From Perilla frutescens (taxonomy: Eukaryota > Streptophyta > Magnoliopsida > Lamiales > Lamiaceae), in assembly GCA_026008535.1 (NCBI GenBank), contig BRKX01000002.1, positions 72,251,380 to 72,315,379 of the forward strand: 64,000 nt of DNA, read 5' to 3'. The position numbers and the translations under genes were made by a program. How positions within the stretch are numbered: the stretch's first letter is position 1; each line of letters opens with the position of its first letter. The notes below the pieces were generated by a model, which saw only the letters and a program-made list of their open reading frames with translations, ran no database searches and was not told the origin of the DNA. Shown here one piece after another: positions 36,080 through 48,447 of this stretch.

Positions 36080-38083
36080 TCAAAACTGTTTCCTCTTGTT
36101 ATGAAATAATTTGTCTCTTTTTGCATAAACGAAAAGCAAAGCAAAGCAAATCCCAATAGACAGCAAGAAGGACGACCATGGAAATGGTGGATCCTCAAAA
36201 CAAACGAGCGACGCCTCCAACTCTTGAGATGCATGATAAACGAGAGTGTGCATAGCGTATAGATCGTGATCAGAAGACTTCAGGTAGTACAAAGCCATCT
36301 CATAATCGAAATGTGAAAGAGCAGAAATTGACTTCTCCAGCTTGTACCTAAACAAGTTCCACCTCTGGTAAAATTCAGTACGTCGGTTATGCCCTAGAAG
36401 TTTCCTTTCTCCACCATGCGCAACAATTGACCCAAGAACATCAACTCCACTCGTGATGCTGTAATTCAACGATGTCAGAAGAACATTCCTCCGAGCAGCA
36501 TCCTTCTGGACAAATGACAAAGAAGGTATCTCCGAGAAAGGCCCAAATGGGGTTTGTCCAACACTCCACGTATAGTCCATGAGAGAACTGTTATGTCTAG
36601 GGCTCCAGACCAAATGCGTTGGTGAAACACCCCACATGCTCTGCAAAATAGAACCCACCAATGGCCTCTCAAGCTCACGAGTCTGTGTGAATACGTGATG
36701 CCCGTTGCAACTATAGTCACTCACAGTCTGCGTACTCCTAGTCCTGACTGCAATCACCATATCTTTAAATGCCACGGACTGGTGATACCGGTCAAGCAAC
36801 AATATTGCATTGAAATCAAGGTCAAAAACATATACAGGAAGAACTCTGCCAAAGTCCTCCTCCGGCACCTTCCCTACCCTTCTAAACTCCTCAACCGATT
36901 CCAAGATTGTCTGATGCAAACGCTTCGAATCCAAATACTCACTCACAATCAATGTATAGTTATCGAACAAGTATCTAGATGTGTATGAAGTAGTAGCCCT
37001 CGTGATTGCAAACGAGCAAATGGAACATTCAGCAAAATTCACCTCATATTTCTTGAACCTCAAACTTTGATCCCCCAATAACAACCCACGATCATTAACC
37101 TCCTCCCTAAAAGTTCTCTCTATCGAATCCCAATCTAATCCAACACTACCACCGCCAGCATTTATATGAATGAATTCAACAACCAATTTATTCTCGAAAG
37201 GCACAGGAATTCTCAATGAGGGAACTAATAGTACCTGATACGCACTCGAAACCAACGACGCCAAGTCGGCGAGCAACGCCTTCTGCGACTTGGGCCGGCC
37301 ATGGAGCGCCGCCATCGGATGAAACTCGCCTTTCGGCAAGACTCCGTCGCCGGACAATGCAGGCCCGTAATCAACCGGTCCAGCCCCCAAATCAATCCAC
37401 AAATATCGATCTTTTCCGGTCCAAATGCTGCCCAAGCATTTGCTGAAACCGGGCGAGCTATCTCCAGGGGTGTAACTGTAAGCATAGGGTTTCGCCTGCG
37501 ATCCGAGATGGATAATGTAGATGTGAAAAGAGTTGCTGTGCTTCTCCTTCTCGAAATCGTCGCGGATGATTTGATCGGTGATGGAGTGGGGGACGGAGGA
37601 GAGGGGGGATCGGAGGGGGGAAGGGTTGGAGGAGAGGTGGGCATTGAGGGCGGAGGAGAGAGAAGTGGAGAGAGAGGGAGATGAGAGAGACGGGGTGAGG
37701 TGGAGGGAGTGAGAGATGGAGAGGTGGTGGGGGGAGGATGAGAAAGGGGTGATGACGTGGAAGAGATCGGAGGTGACGGCGGAGGTGAGGAAGGAGGCGA
37801 AGATCGAGGGGGCGGAGGAGGTGAAAGTGGGGCCGACTAAGTGGACGGTGACAGGGATGGGGACGGTGAGGGAGAGGAGGGAGGAGGGGGAGGGGGGGTG
37901 GGTGGCGGAGGGGTGGGCGAGGGAGCTTTTGAGGGAGGAGGGGAGGGAGAGGAAGGAATCATTGGCGGCGGGAGGGTCTTTTCGGGCTTGTAGGGAGAGG
38001 AAAGAGTCGAGGCCGGAGATTGGGGCGGCGGTGGTCAGGAAGAGGTGGTGGATGAGGAGGAGGAGCACGGCGGCGGAGAGCAT
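36080..38083 (-). CDS. secretory-pathway membrane protein, DUF7906-like (At3g28720-type)
   Basis: Conserved plant protein of unknown biochemical function, intronless here. I place the start at 38083, where MLSAAVLLLLIHHLF begins a clear signal peptide; the frame is open 27 codons further up (ATG at 38164), but that extension would bury the signal. The product is 667 aa. A low-complexity Ser/Pro-rich segment fills roughly residues 35-175. A large lumenal or extracellular region follows (DRYLWIDLGAGPVDYGP, NFAECSICSFAITRATTSYT, PVYVFDLDFNAILLLDRYHQ). One C-terminal membrane helix (FLLSIGICFALLFVYA) and a short basic tail (KRDKLFHNKRKQF) end it, making it a type I membrane protein. The GC-rich 5' third, reading as G-rich on the plus strand, contrasts with the rest. 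Family assignment rests on memory of this protein beside SSRP1 and V-ATPase d in Arabidopsis. Confidence 0.8.
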   Translation of the reverse strand: MLSAAVLLLLIHHLFLTTAAPISGLDSFLSLQARKDPPAANDSFLSLPSSLKSSLAHPSATHPPSPSSLLSLTVPIPVTVHLVGPTFTSSAPSIFASFLTSAVTSDLFHVITPFSSSPHHLSISHSLHLTPSLSSPSLSTSLSSALNAHLSSNPSPLRSPLSSVPHSITDQIIRDDFEKEKHSNSFHIYIIHLGSQAKPYAYSYTPGDSSPGFSKCLGSIWTGKDRYLWIDLGAGPVDYGPALSGDGVLPKGEFHPMAALHGRPKSQKALLADLASLVSSAYQVLLVPSLRIPVPFENKLVVEFIHINAGGGSVGLDWDSIERTFREEVNDRGLLLGDQSLRFKKYEVNFAECSICSFAITRATTSYTSRYLFDNYTLIVSEYLDSKRLHQTILESVEEFRRVGKVPEEDFGRVLPVYVFDLDFNAILLLDRYHQSVAFKDMVIAVRTRSTQTVSDYSCNGHHVFTQTRELERPLVGSILQSMWGVSPTHLVWSPRHNSSLMDYTWSVGQTPFGPFSEIPSLSFVQKDAARRNVLLTSLNYSITSGVDVLGSIVAHGGERKLLGHNRRTEFYQRWNLFRYKLEKSISALSHFDYEMALYYLKSSDHDLYAMHTLVYHASQELEASLVCFEDPPFPWSSFLLSIGICFALLFVYAKRDKLFHNKRKQF

Positions 38084-38812
38084 TTTGGCGACGGAGATGG
38101 GGTTTTGGCGATCTGAGATGGTGCAAGGGGGGTCTTGACTTAACCTTAGTGAGAGTGGAACCAAGAAAGGAAGCTGGTCAGTAGTGCCTTTTTTTTTTAA
38201 TTTTATTTTTTTTCTTATTTTCTGAAGGAAAAAAATTAATCACTCTTTCTTAATTTTGAGCAATTTGGTAAAATGAAAAATAAATAAATATTAACTCCCT
38301 TATTTCCTTTTAGACGAGTTCTTATATCTTTATATGTTGATTTAATTTCTGTTCTTTTTTACTTGCGATGAAATTAGATATATGAAGTAAATAATAAATT
38401 TTAATATAAACCAAATTAAAATTTTGGAGGGTGATTATCATTGGTTTGGCAGATCTGTGTGATAGTGAAATTTGATTTTGTTTTAAACTCAAGGAAAAAA
38501 AAGTTGATTGTAGATGTCAAATTATATATGAAAAGATTACTGTATTAAGAAAAATATTTATACGACAAAGAATCGATATTATTTTAACAATATGGGTGCA
38601 AGTTTTTTAGCATAAATGTAAGTCACTTTCCTCATCACTACAATCTTTCAACACTTCTACAGCACACAACAGTTCAACGAAAGAAACAAGTACAAACGCA
38701 AACTGCATTTGTTTAAATCAACTACCTATATATAGATGTGAGAAATAAAGACATTTCAGGATTAAATGAGGTTTGGAGTAACAAAAAATTTCACACAGTA
38801 GTCATTACTACT

Positions 38813-38814
<2 letters not shown>

Positions 38815-38840
<26 letters not shown>
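38815..38840. repeat. (CTG)n trinucleotide repeat at the F-box gene stop codon
   Basis: About eight CTG units on the plus strand, read as (CAG)8 on the coding strand of the F-box/WD40 gene, begin directly after its TAG stop and so lie in the 3' UTR. Confidence 0.85.
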
Positions 38841-38843
<3 letters not shown>

Positions 38844-41800
38844 CCCAATCTACTTGTTCTAAACCACAACCCGAATTAGAATCCCAGAATCTGGAAACAG
38901 CTGAACTTACTTCAGATTCATTCGACGAAACAAAACCAGTAGAGGCCTGGTAGTGTGTAGCATTCCTGAAGTCCCTGATGAAAACTGCAGTAGATTCTTG
39001 GCTAATACCACCGGCACTGACAATCCGACACCCATCCACAGCCAGTGCTGAGCATCCTAGGACTGGTTCTCCATCCGGAGGAGCAGAACAGAGCAAGGAA
39101 TTCGTCTGTCTACCAGTATCAACTTCCCAAACATTAACACTACCGTCGTCTGGTCCTCCTGTAACAATTTTGTATGAATCCATGTGTATATGCTTTATAG
39201 GGCCAATATGTCCATGCAATTCAGCAGTTGGTTCTATTTTTTTAGTATTGGAAACTCTCCTGATATCCCACAGCTTCCCTCTGCCAAGTGGCCATTTGCA
39301 GCTACTTATTAGTCATTAGCCACATATTGTAAAACAAAACTACAAGAGAAATACTCAAGTACTCACGAAAGAAACGAGAACTTGAAAGTTGGAAAAATAC
39401 AATCGAGAAGCTACTTGCCAGATCTTAGGAATCTGCCCTATGAGGCCCATTTCTATCAGTAATATAACTCTAATGTCCCCTCTTAATTGGAACAAGATAA
39501 TTTTCAATACACATTTATAGCATCAACTAGGCATAGCACAAAGGAATTATAAATTCAGATACAGCATGTAAATTTGCGATATAAAAGCTCATCACCTGCC
39601 AGTTCCACCAGTACAAAGTAGAGATTTTGAGGGCAGGAATTCAAATGAATGTATTTTTTCTTGCTGGGCTACTGTGAATGCTTTATACATTGTTCTCAAA
39701 TCCACTGCCATAACAGAAGAGCCAGCAGCAACATAGAGCAGCGATTCATGGCATTTCATGCCCACAGGTGCAACAGGTACAGAAGCCATTCCCACACAAC
39801 ATGAGGAACGATTAGAAGACGATGCTGCCGTGGTGTCCCAGACCCTAACCTGTAAAATAGTAGTGGTGAGAACGGTATAATGATTGATTGAGATGCATTT
39901 AAATTCATATTTGATGGAACTACATAACATGCATGACACAGTTCAACAGTTTGATCAATCAAAATATCCTATGAATACAAATCCTCCTCTTCCCAAAATA
40001 GAAAAAATAAAGTAAAAAGTAACTCCAGCACCCGATGCGCAACACGAAAACTAGATAGGATACAGACATGTCTAGAAAGCAAAGAAAATTACCTTTCCGT
40101 TCTTTGAAATGCTGACCAACAGAGATGGTTTATGCCTAACAAAGACAGGAGAAGTTCATAAATAAAAAGGTAAATGCTGAGAGTTGTAAGCAAAATCGAA
40201 TGGGATTGCACAGACAACCTTATGGATATTGAAAAATAATAATTTTTCATTGTTGTGTGTAAATGGCATGACAACAAATATAGCAAATCTTGTAGCTGCA
40301 AAGAAGAAGAATAAGGGGGGGGAAAGAAAAGCACCAAAAATGCATACCCAGCAACTGACATCAGTGGCACGGCCTTTTCATGCCCATAAAGCGTGGCCTT
40401 CAAAGCTTGTTGACCTCGCTTTCCAGAGGAGTTGACAGACCAAAGGCGAACTGTACCATCTTCACCTCCACTGGCAAGTATCTTTCCAGTACCATCACCC
40501 AATAATTTATCCGAGAGGGTGAGCACTGGGCCAGTGTGACCTTTGAAGCATCGGTTCCCACCCTAAGTCAAAGTCACAGACTTAAGGGGTGCATTCATCA
40601 ACTATGGGAAGAATTAACTACCCAATTTCCAGGGTCATTAGATTGGGATTAGGAAATTAAGTAAACTAAAACTTAAAATACTCCACTTATAGATCAAATC
40701 GAGCATGTAAACTCTTTTCCAATACCTTTGACCACAGGCGAATAAAATGGTCACTGCTTGATGTTATCAGAACATTATCATCTCGTTCAGACTCATTTTG
40801 ACATTGATTAGCCTCTGTGCGAGAAAACAATCTGCAATCACCATTGTTTTGGTCAATAGCCACAATGTCACATAACAACTTTGCAAATAACAAGAAAACT
40901 GAAAGCATGACTTCCAAAACGAGATTTCGCCAAGTCGCTCATGTGAAAATATTAATCAATTTGAAGAATCTTTGTTAAGGTACAAAGTTCAGGATTAAAA
41001 CATACTATCCTAGCAGATAATTTAAAAGGACAAGAAGAAAAATCATAAATTATATTAAATTGAATTTACTACATTAAAGAGAAGAATAGAGAAAGTGCCA
41101 ACCTCATACAAGTGACTCTAGCATTATGGTTACCACGAGCTTCAAAAGAGAAGCTTTGCGGTGCAGATGAAATGCCTTCATGAATGAGGTCATCAGTCCT
41201 CACAGAGTATAGTGATGAACCCTACAGATGTAATCCATATGAATAGAGTGAATTACAATCAAGATAAGCACTACAGTAATATAAGCAATGTTGCATAGAC
41301 CCATGTAAGAGCAACGATACAGGGGAAAAAATCTCATACTTCACATTGGAATCAAAATTTGTTAATGACGAAATCAAGGAGGAGACTGAGGTGAGAAGAT
41401 AAAAAGTACAATAAGCCATGATCTACACTTTAATTCAAACCAATAATACCCTTTCATTTTTTGATGGCATGTTCCTCTACATGTGTCAACCTCACTTTAC
41501 CCCACAGTTTGTCTCTGGGCCAACTGAAGCTTATCTAAGAATTTAATAAACAGAAAATTTCGAAACAAGTACCTGAGAGAATATAATGGCTTTTTTGTCG
41601 AAGAGTAAGTTGTGCGGAGGTTTCCCAACCAAATAAGTATCATAACGCTGGGGATCAACATATTTAAACTGGCGTAATGCAGTATGCCTACTGAGATAAG
41701 CTTCTCTAATGCTAGATTCATGGTGAGTCGGAGGCCCAACATGCGGCCACTCCTGCCTGAAAATTCCAATGGGAGTTGGGGAACATAAAACTACAATCTA

Positions 41801-42441
41801 CTAAACCACATACAGCAAATAAGAGCACACACGCAGAGCCAGAAAACAAGGAAGAAACATTTCCCTAACCTAAAATTGTAGTAAACAGTACCAAAAAGAT
41901 TCAAAAGTGCACAGGAAATCAGCCTATCATCACATAGAACATAGGATTTTATTGACGCTATCCCCTTTGAACTACACCGAATGCATCATCCATTAACTCT
42001 CTTTCTCTCTCTATATATACACACACTATCACTTATAGTCATACATCCACGTTTATTAACAACAGGCTCCAATACGTTGTGTAGTTCACCGAGCGTAGTA
42101 CCTTCATAACCTACAGCACAGTGAAATACATTTTCCCGCAAGATTCAAACGATATCTCTCACTTATCCGTTCTCACCCATTCACATGAACCAGGAACCAC
42201 GCTCAAATAAATTCCCAAATTTCAGGAACTGAAAAAATTACTCGATAGGAAAAGGTTCCGACCTGTAAAGCGACTGCCATATGGAATCAGAGCAGGCGAC
42301 TTGATTGAAGTATCTGCACGACATAGCCATGTTGGAGATGTCTCGGAGGCTGAGGTAGCTCGCGCAGTGAGCCAAGGTGTCCACGCCGAGATCCGTTATG
42401 GCGGTGGAGCTCCGATGCAATAACGACGGGTCCGCCGCCAT
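38839..42441 (-). CDS. F-box/WD40 repeat protein, FBX2-like
   Basis: Probable substrate receptor of an SCF ubiquitin ligase: the F-box binds SKP1 and the WD40 propeller binds substrate. Exons on the minus strand: 42263..42441, 41573..41756, 41103..41221, 40726..40831, 40348..40562, 40093..40135, 39596..39849 and 38839..39280; total 1,542 nt, 513 aa. The start is the in-frame MAADPSLLHRSS; an upstream ATG at 42492 would add 17 residues. F-box at about 15-58 (DTLAHCASYLSLRDISNMAM, IWQSLYRQEWP). WD40 motifs: SSSDHFIRLWSK, SGGEDGTVRLWSV, SISKNGKVRVWD, GGPDDGSVNVWEVD; also GRGKLWDIRR. I used the donor at 42262/42261 rather than GT further down because it gives YRQEWP. It resembles Arabidopsis At5g21040 (FBX2) by architecture. 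The specific substrate is unknown. Confidence 0.9.
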
Positions 42442-43260
42442 TTTGATTTCAATCAAAATTGGGGTAAATGCTATATCGTGTATATTTAGCAAGCAATTAG
42501 GTGTTTCTTTAGAAACGAGAACGGAAAATCAGTTTAATTTTAATTAAACGACGTCGCTCCGTACGATGACAAAGCGTCGGCCGTTCTGTCCGAGCGGCAT
42601 TAGGCATTAGCCGTTAATCTTCACCATCAATAGTTGAACCATCTCTAGATGAAGCTGCTAGACATTTCCTTTTTTTTTATTTCTTCCATCAACAAAGAAG
42701 TGAGTTGCAATTCAATATGAAATATTTATGTCGTAATTGTTAAGGGGTCAACTGCTTGGAACCCCGCACAATATAATCGATACTAATAAACACTATCTAC
42801 ACATATGTAGAAGTTGATACTTGTTACAAATACTAATTCAACATGTTCTTATTAAGTTTAATGTGAACTAGTTCGAATCAAATTCGATCACGAGTTTTCT
42901 TAATTGAGCCAAACTCGAACTGAAAATATTCGTTTCCAACTCTAATTTTGATATTATTAATAATATTTCGTATTTTCATTTAAAAAGACATGTAATTATT
43001 AGTTACAATTTTTCCCAATCCGGCCTCTAGTGGACACCAAATAATGTAGAGTATGACTCGTGTGCAAAAAACAAAAAAATAAAAACCAACAATTATTAAA
43101 AATATATATATACATAATTTCAATTAATTTCTGTTATTTCCGGTCCACAAACCACCCCACCGCGCCAGTTACCTCGACAAATCTCGATCTTTAAGGTGTG
43201 AGGGTTTTCTCATTCAAATTTCCCTTTTTCGATCACGCTTCAGATCTGTAGCATCAAAAC
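42442..43260. other. shared divergent upstream region of the F-box and V-ATPase d genes
   Basis: 819 bp between divergent start codons, so both promoters lie here. A decayed relative of the hAT-type MITE at 29347 lies about 42867..42945 (TTCGAATC, TTCGATCACGAG, GAGCCAAACTCGAAC, TTCGTTTCCAACTCTAAT). No intervening gene. Confidence 0.5.
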
Positions 43261-46200
43261 ATGTACGGATTCGAAGCGCTAACCTTCAACATTCATGGCG
43301 GTTACCTGGAGGCAATCGTCCGTGGCTACCGCTCCGGCCTCCTCACCGCCGCCGATTACAACAACTTGTGTCAGTGCGAAACCCTAGACGACATCAAAAT
43401 GCACCTCTCTGCCACCGAGTACGGGCCCTATCTCCAAAACGGTTAGTCTATTCTATAATTGTCTGTTGATTGTTAGCTACGAGGTTCAGATTTCATAATT
43501 GATGTCGGGAATTGGATCCCGTTCGTTTTATCGCTGCTATTTTAAGGTTGATCCGCTTCATGCTGTCTTAAGTTTGTGAATTTTCAGGAAATTAGACCTA
43601 AAGCTGTTTTTTTTTTCTTTATTTATTAAGGATTTTTTGTCTTGATCAGAGGCATTGAAGTAATTCGTGCATTCCGTTAAACTAGTCGTTCAAGTTTCAG
43701 TACACAATTTGCTCTAATTGTGGATATTTAGTTGATTTATGAAGTGACTATTGCTAGTTTTGCTTATTAAGTTATTGATTGATATTCTGCTGCCAGCATT
43801 GTGAGTTTTTATCTTACAAAATCAAGCTTTTATTAATTGTTACTTGTTACTCTTATTAAGTTCATAGCACAAAATTTACTCTCGTTTTTTACTTCTTCGA
43901 GACTTTGGGCTTTTCTACTTGATCTTTAAATGTCATCTTCCTCGTTGTTGGAGTCAGTAGGTTGATTCACCCGGTTTTTCTTGTTACTATAGTTTCACCT
44001 GGGAAGTTTATTAAGCTTCATTGCTAAATCTGCCTGCTGCATATGAGTAGTTGGGCTGTGAAGTGGAGATTTTTTTTTTTCATTAATAACTTGTGGACTT
44101 TTTTTCACTCTGTTACGCATTATTATTTGTCATCCGGTGGTTATCTTAGCATCCTAAACTGAAACTTTCTTCGTTTTCTTATGGATGCAGAGCCCTCTCC
44201 TTTGCACACAACAACAATAGTGGAGAAATGCACCCTTAAACTGGTTGATGAGTATAAGCACATGCTAACCCAAGCCACTGAGCCTCTGTCAACCTTTCTA
44301 GAGTATATCACGTGTGTATATCTCCCTTCCACAGTTAGTCTGTGAATTAATTTTAAATCATACAATCAATTAATGAATATCAGTATCCCATCAAAGTACT
44401 TTGAATAGAGTTGTATGAGCACTGCCAAGTCTGTTGGTTTAATACATAATGTGATATATACACATTATTGACCTAAATTGATTGCTTGTCATATAGATAT
44501 GGTCACATGATCGACAATGTTGTGCTAATTGTCACTGGAACTTTGCATGAGAGAGATGTTCAAGAATTGTTGGAGAAATGTCATCCTTTGGGAATGTTTG
44601 ACAGGTAGTGTATTTTAATCGAGCATTTGGATACATATCTGAATTGTTTTTATTAAATAACTCAGCCATTCCTTTCTCCAGCATTGCTACTCTGGCGGTG
44701 GCTCAGAACATGAGAGAACTATATAGACTCGTGCTTGTTGACACACCCTTGGCTCCATACTTCTCTGAGTGCATAACCTCAGAGGTACTGGCTAATTGCT
44801 TTGCTTTTTTTTTTCTTTTTCCTGTCTTTTAATTTTTCAAATCTGGAAGTGTTGTGTCTATGCAGTTACTGATTTTGATCTCACTTACTCACCATCATTT
44901 TTCTTATCACTGAATGAATTTATATGCTGAATGATATGAACATTGTGGACTTGTATTTCAGGTGTTTGAAGTTTGATCTTTTCTCTTATTTGGATTTATT
45001 TTGTAGGACTTGGATGACATGAACATAGAAATTATGAGGAATACACTTTACAAGGCATACCTTGAGGATTTCTACAGGTTTTGCCAGGTAAGTGGCCATT
45101 TTGCAGTGTGCGAAAGCTCCTTTCCTTTTGCTACATATTTTCCTATGCTTTTGTATAATTTATAACTTGAGAATCTACGTATAGAAACTAGGTGGAGCCA
45201 CTGCGGAGATTATGTCTGACCTCCTGGCATTTGAAGCTGATAGAAGAGCAGTCAATATCACTATAAACAGGTTCCATTGCAGTGATAATAATATCCTTAT
45301 ATAAGAGTTTTGATACAATATTTTGACCCCTTTCTCACGCTCTCTGTCCAGCATTGGCACTGAGCTTACTCGGGATGATCGTAGGAAGTTGTATTCTAAT
45401 TTTGGCCTACTGTAAGGGATTCTGCATCTTTCTTTATGTGTGGTTTTTTGGGAGCTCTTTTGTTGCCACTAACACGTACTTATTTGATAGATATCCTTAT
45501 GGACATGAGGAGCTTGCTATTTGTGAGGATATAGATCAGGTACTGAAAAGTATTTTTCTTCAGATTCTTTCTCTGGAAGAGTTTATGTTTTCCTTTAATA
45601 ATTTTCTTTTGAGGGTGCTTTTCTAGCTGTCATCTATAAGTGGTTGATTTTCATTTTCATTTAGTAAATGAATTGAGGACAGCATCTTCTATTATACAGG
45701 CTTGCAGTGACAGTAGTAGAGGTCTAGAACCATAATATATTTTCTTCTACTTGTAGCCTTCTCATTCTTTCTCTTGTCATTTTTGTTAAGTTATCTAATT
45801 TTCGAATCAACTCCTAATTTTTATTTTTCCAAACTTTCTAGGTTCGTGGTGTCATGGAGAAGTATCCTCCTTATCAGTCCATCTTTTCTAAGCTGTCCTA
45901 TGGTGAGAGCCAGATGCTTGACAAGGCCTTTTATGAAGAGGAAGTGAAACGACTTTGCTTATCATTTGAGCAGCAGGTTCGTTCTTCCAGAGCTTGATGT
46001 TGAAATATACTTAGACGAAATGACTTGATTACCGGTTACTTCATATACTATATTTCTGCAAGTGTGTATAAAATAAGCAGTATTGTATTTCTCTGCCTGG
46101 TGGTGCTCCTTTACACGGTTCTTGAATAAAAATCTGATATATCCTTAATCTTTGGTTTATGCAGTTCCATTATGCCGTATTTTTTGCTTACATGAGGTTG

Positions 46201-46296
46201 AGAGAGCAGGAGATCAGGAATTTGATGTGGATATCTGAATGTGTTGCTCAAAACCAGAAGTCGAGAGTGCACGATAGTGTGGTTCTTATATTTTAG
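43261..46296 (+). CDS. VHA-d: V-type proton ATPase subunit d
   Basis: Stalk-coupling subunit on top of the membrane rotor of the vacuolar proton pump; transmits rotation between V1 and Vo at the vacuole and trans-Golgi network. Ten exons: 43261..43441, 44191..44311, 44497..44604, 44682..44784, 45007..45087, 45185..45270, 45352..45411, 45491..45539, 45842..45976 and 46165..46296, 1,056 nt, 351 aa, exactly the usual plant length. Landmarks: MYGFEALTFNIHGGYLEAIV at the start, YGHMIDNVVLIVTGTLHERD, MFDSIATLAVAQNMRELYRL, LVDTPLAPYF, YLEDFYRFCQKLGG, LAFEADRRAVNITINSIGTE, ERVRGVMEKYPPYQ-like VRGVMEKYPPYQSIF, and the C-terminal MRLREQEIRNLMWISECVAQ. Every junction is GT-AG and in phase. It is divergent from the F-box gene. 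Confidence 0.97.
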
Positions 46297-46849
46297 TAAG
46301 TCTCATTATGTTATATTTATGTAAATTTTTGTTTGCATTTCAATCTTTGATTGATGTGAGTTGTGGAGAGTACGTATTTGTTCGACTATTTGTACGTTCC
46401 TAGTTTGAACAATAAGTTACGTGGTTGAGTGGGAGGGGGAAATTCTTAATTCACATGAAATAATGTGTGCCGATGAATTCATATACTGTACAATAAGATA
46501 GCACAGTCACGTTACCTGATTCAACGGCAGTCCTGAATTGTAAATTACCCTAACAGCTTTGTTTTGAGAGATATTTGCTATTAATATTTATCTGGAAATA
46601 TGCTCTTTTCCGCCAGCATTATTCTTCTTTGAAGTGAATAATGAGGGGAAATCTTGCTTTTGTGCAATCTTGTTTGAATATCTATTTAAATTTTCACTTG
46701 GCGTGAATCAACCCCCGGCCCAATAGAAAAAAAGTCAAATAAATCTGTGTGTGTGTGTTTTATTTTTTGTCAATTGACGAAAAAGGAGACTTTGTTCCCA
46801 AAATCACAAATTGATCATAATATCTCAATTGATAAAGAATTGACTAGAG

Positions 46850-46854
<5 letters not shown>

Positions 46855-46888
<34 letters not shown>
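46855..46888. repeat. (TA)17 microsatellite
   Basis: Uninterrupted TA repeat in the region downstream of V-ATPase d. Confidence 0.95.
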
Positions 46889-46890
<2 letters not shown>

Positions 46891-47480
46891 ATTGAAAATT
46901 TGGAATGCCAATTTTTATTTTAATTTTTGGCAATTTGGCCAATATTAATTTTTATTTATTTTTCTAAACTTTGATTTGCTTAAATGAACTCAGATGTTAA
47001 AGGAAATGTTGGCGTTTTCTAGATGATAGCAAAAACAAGTGGTTACGTCCTGAAAAAAAAAGGAAGAAGAAGAAGAAAATCTGCAGAGTTATCTTTTTTT
47101 TTTTATGTAGTCGTACTGCGTAACATGTTAGTTCAATAGTTTTATTCATTTTATACTATCTACATAGATGCGTCAATTATGTTGAATTATTGATGTTAAA
47201 TTATTTCGAATTCTACACTTTCAATAGTTTAAAGCATTAGGTAGAATTCGAAGTTAAGTACAACCAATATATGGTTATTATTTATTATAAATGCTAGACA
47301 GAGAAAACTATACAGTATATAGTATATACGGTATTTTGAGTCCGACACTTAATTATTTTGTTTTATACTATTAATTATATAAGATTGATGTAATTTATTC
47401 TTCTCCAAGTATTGTTCGTCATGATTATATTATGGCAAGTCGTCTCAAAATTAGAATAAGTTTTACTCTATATGGACAAT

Positions 47481-47508
47481 CCCCCCACCCCCCCCCCCCC
47501 CCCACCCC
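47481..47508. repeat. poly(C) tract
   Basis: C-rich run of 28 bases with two A interruptions, including 16 consecutive C. The length in the assembly is likely uncertain. Confidence 0.9.
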
Positions 47509-48419
47509 AATTTATTCAGTATGTTGCTTTTATTATTAATGTTAACATAATGCTAAAAGATGGAATAAGAACCTCTATAATTGCACAGTCGCCACGAAAT
47601 AGTCGTGAATGATCATGATTATGTGGCCTTAAAATCAAAACCTTGATTCAGTTTTCATAAACGATGTACTAACTATTCGAGAAATGTATATACGATAAAA
47701 ATTTGTATGAAACTAATTCATGGAATATACGTGATCAAATGGAATACTAATGTGCATATTTTCAAAATTTAACTCCAATATGTACAAAAAGTGTTTCTTT
47801 TCTATTCTCCCATCTCACGACTAATGATATTTTTATTTTTATTTTGCAAAACTTGCACCAAACAATCTTACAATATATTTATTCTATATCAAATACAAAT
47901 ATTAGGCATATACATTGATATGTGAAATTTCACATTTAATGAAACGAACGATACATCAAATACTTTCAATAAAATGAACCTTGAAATTGATGAATTGAAA
48001 ATATTTTTTTATTAATCTAAAAATAATTACAACAGTGTACTCATTCATTATGTTGAAGAAAAGTATAAATTTAAGATATTTAAATTTACATAAAATTAAA
48101 AAACTATAAAATTGAAAATCAACATGACATAATATCTTATATTTTTTATAAAATTATAATGAAAAACTAAACATACAATAAAACTAATCATTTCCTTTTT
48201 ATTTTCGAATTGGGGTAACGAGGAACCGGCAGATTTTAATTTGAGATGTCTCACTTTTACACATGATTTCTATTATTTGGGTCTTCGCAAAGAGTCGGGA
48301 CGACCAAAGCTCGCATATCTTTGAAAGTTATTGTATAGATTTTAGTTTAAATATTTTGTATAATATTAATTTCATATTTATAATTTGTAATAAAATAATA
48401 ATAACTGTAAATATATTAT

Positions 48420-48447
48420 TCGTGCATCGCACAAAGGGTCATTCTAG
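48420..48447 (+). mobile_element. Helitron-like 3' terminus
   Basis: The hairpin TCGTGC-ATC-GCACAA is followed 14 nt later by CTAG (48444..48447) and a T. It has the same architecture and loop (GTGCATCGCAC) as the terminus at 10262..10288, which suggests one family. The 5' end is not assignable. Confidence 0.5.

Noticed and set aside
37216..38138. Plus-strand open frames of 76-140 codons opposite the DUF7906-like gene
   Set aside because: They are Arg/Glu/Gly-rich antisense shadows of the GC-rich Ser/Pro segment.
38084..38164. 27-codon upstream extension of the DUF7906-like protein
   Set aside because: The frame is open, but the next ATG begins a clear signal peptide, which would not work if buried. 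The downstream start is preferred.
42238..42262. Continuation of F-box exon 1 to the stop near 42238
   Set aside because: The donor at 42262/42261 joins exon 2 in phase and gives the expected YRQEWP sequence; reading on gives an unrelated tail.
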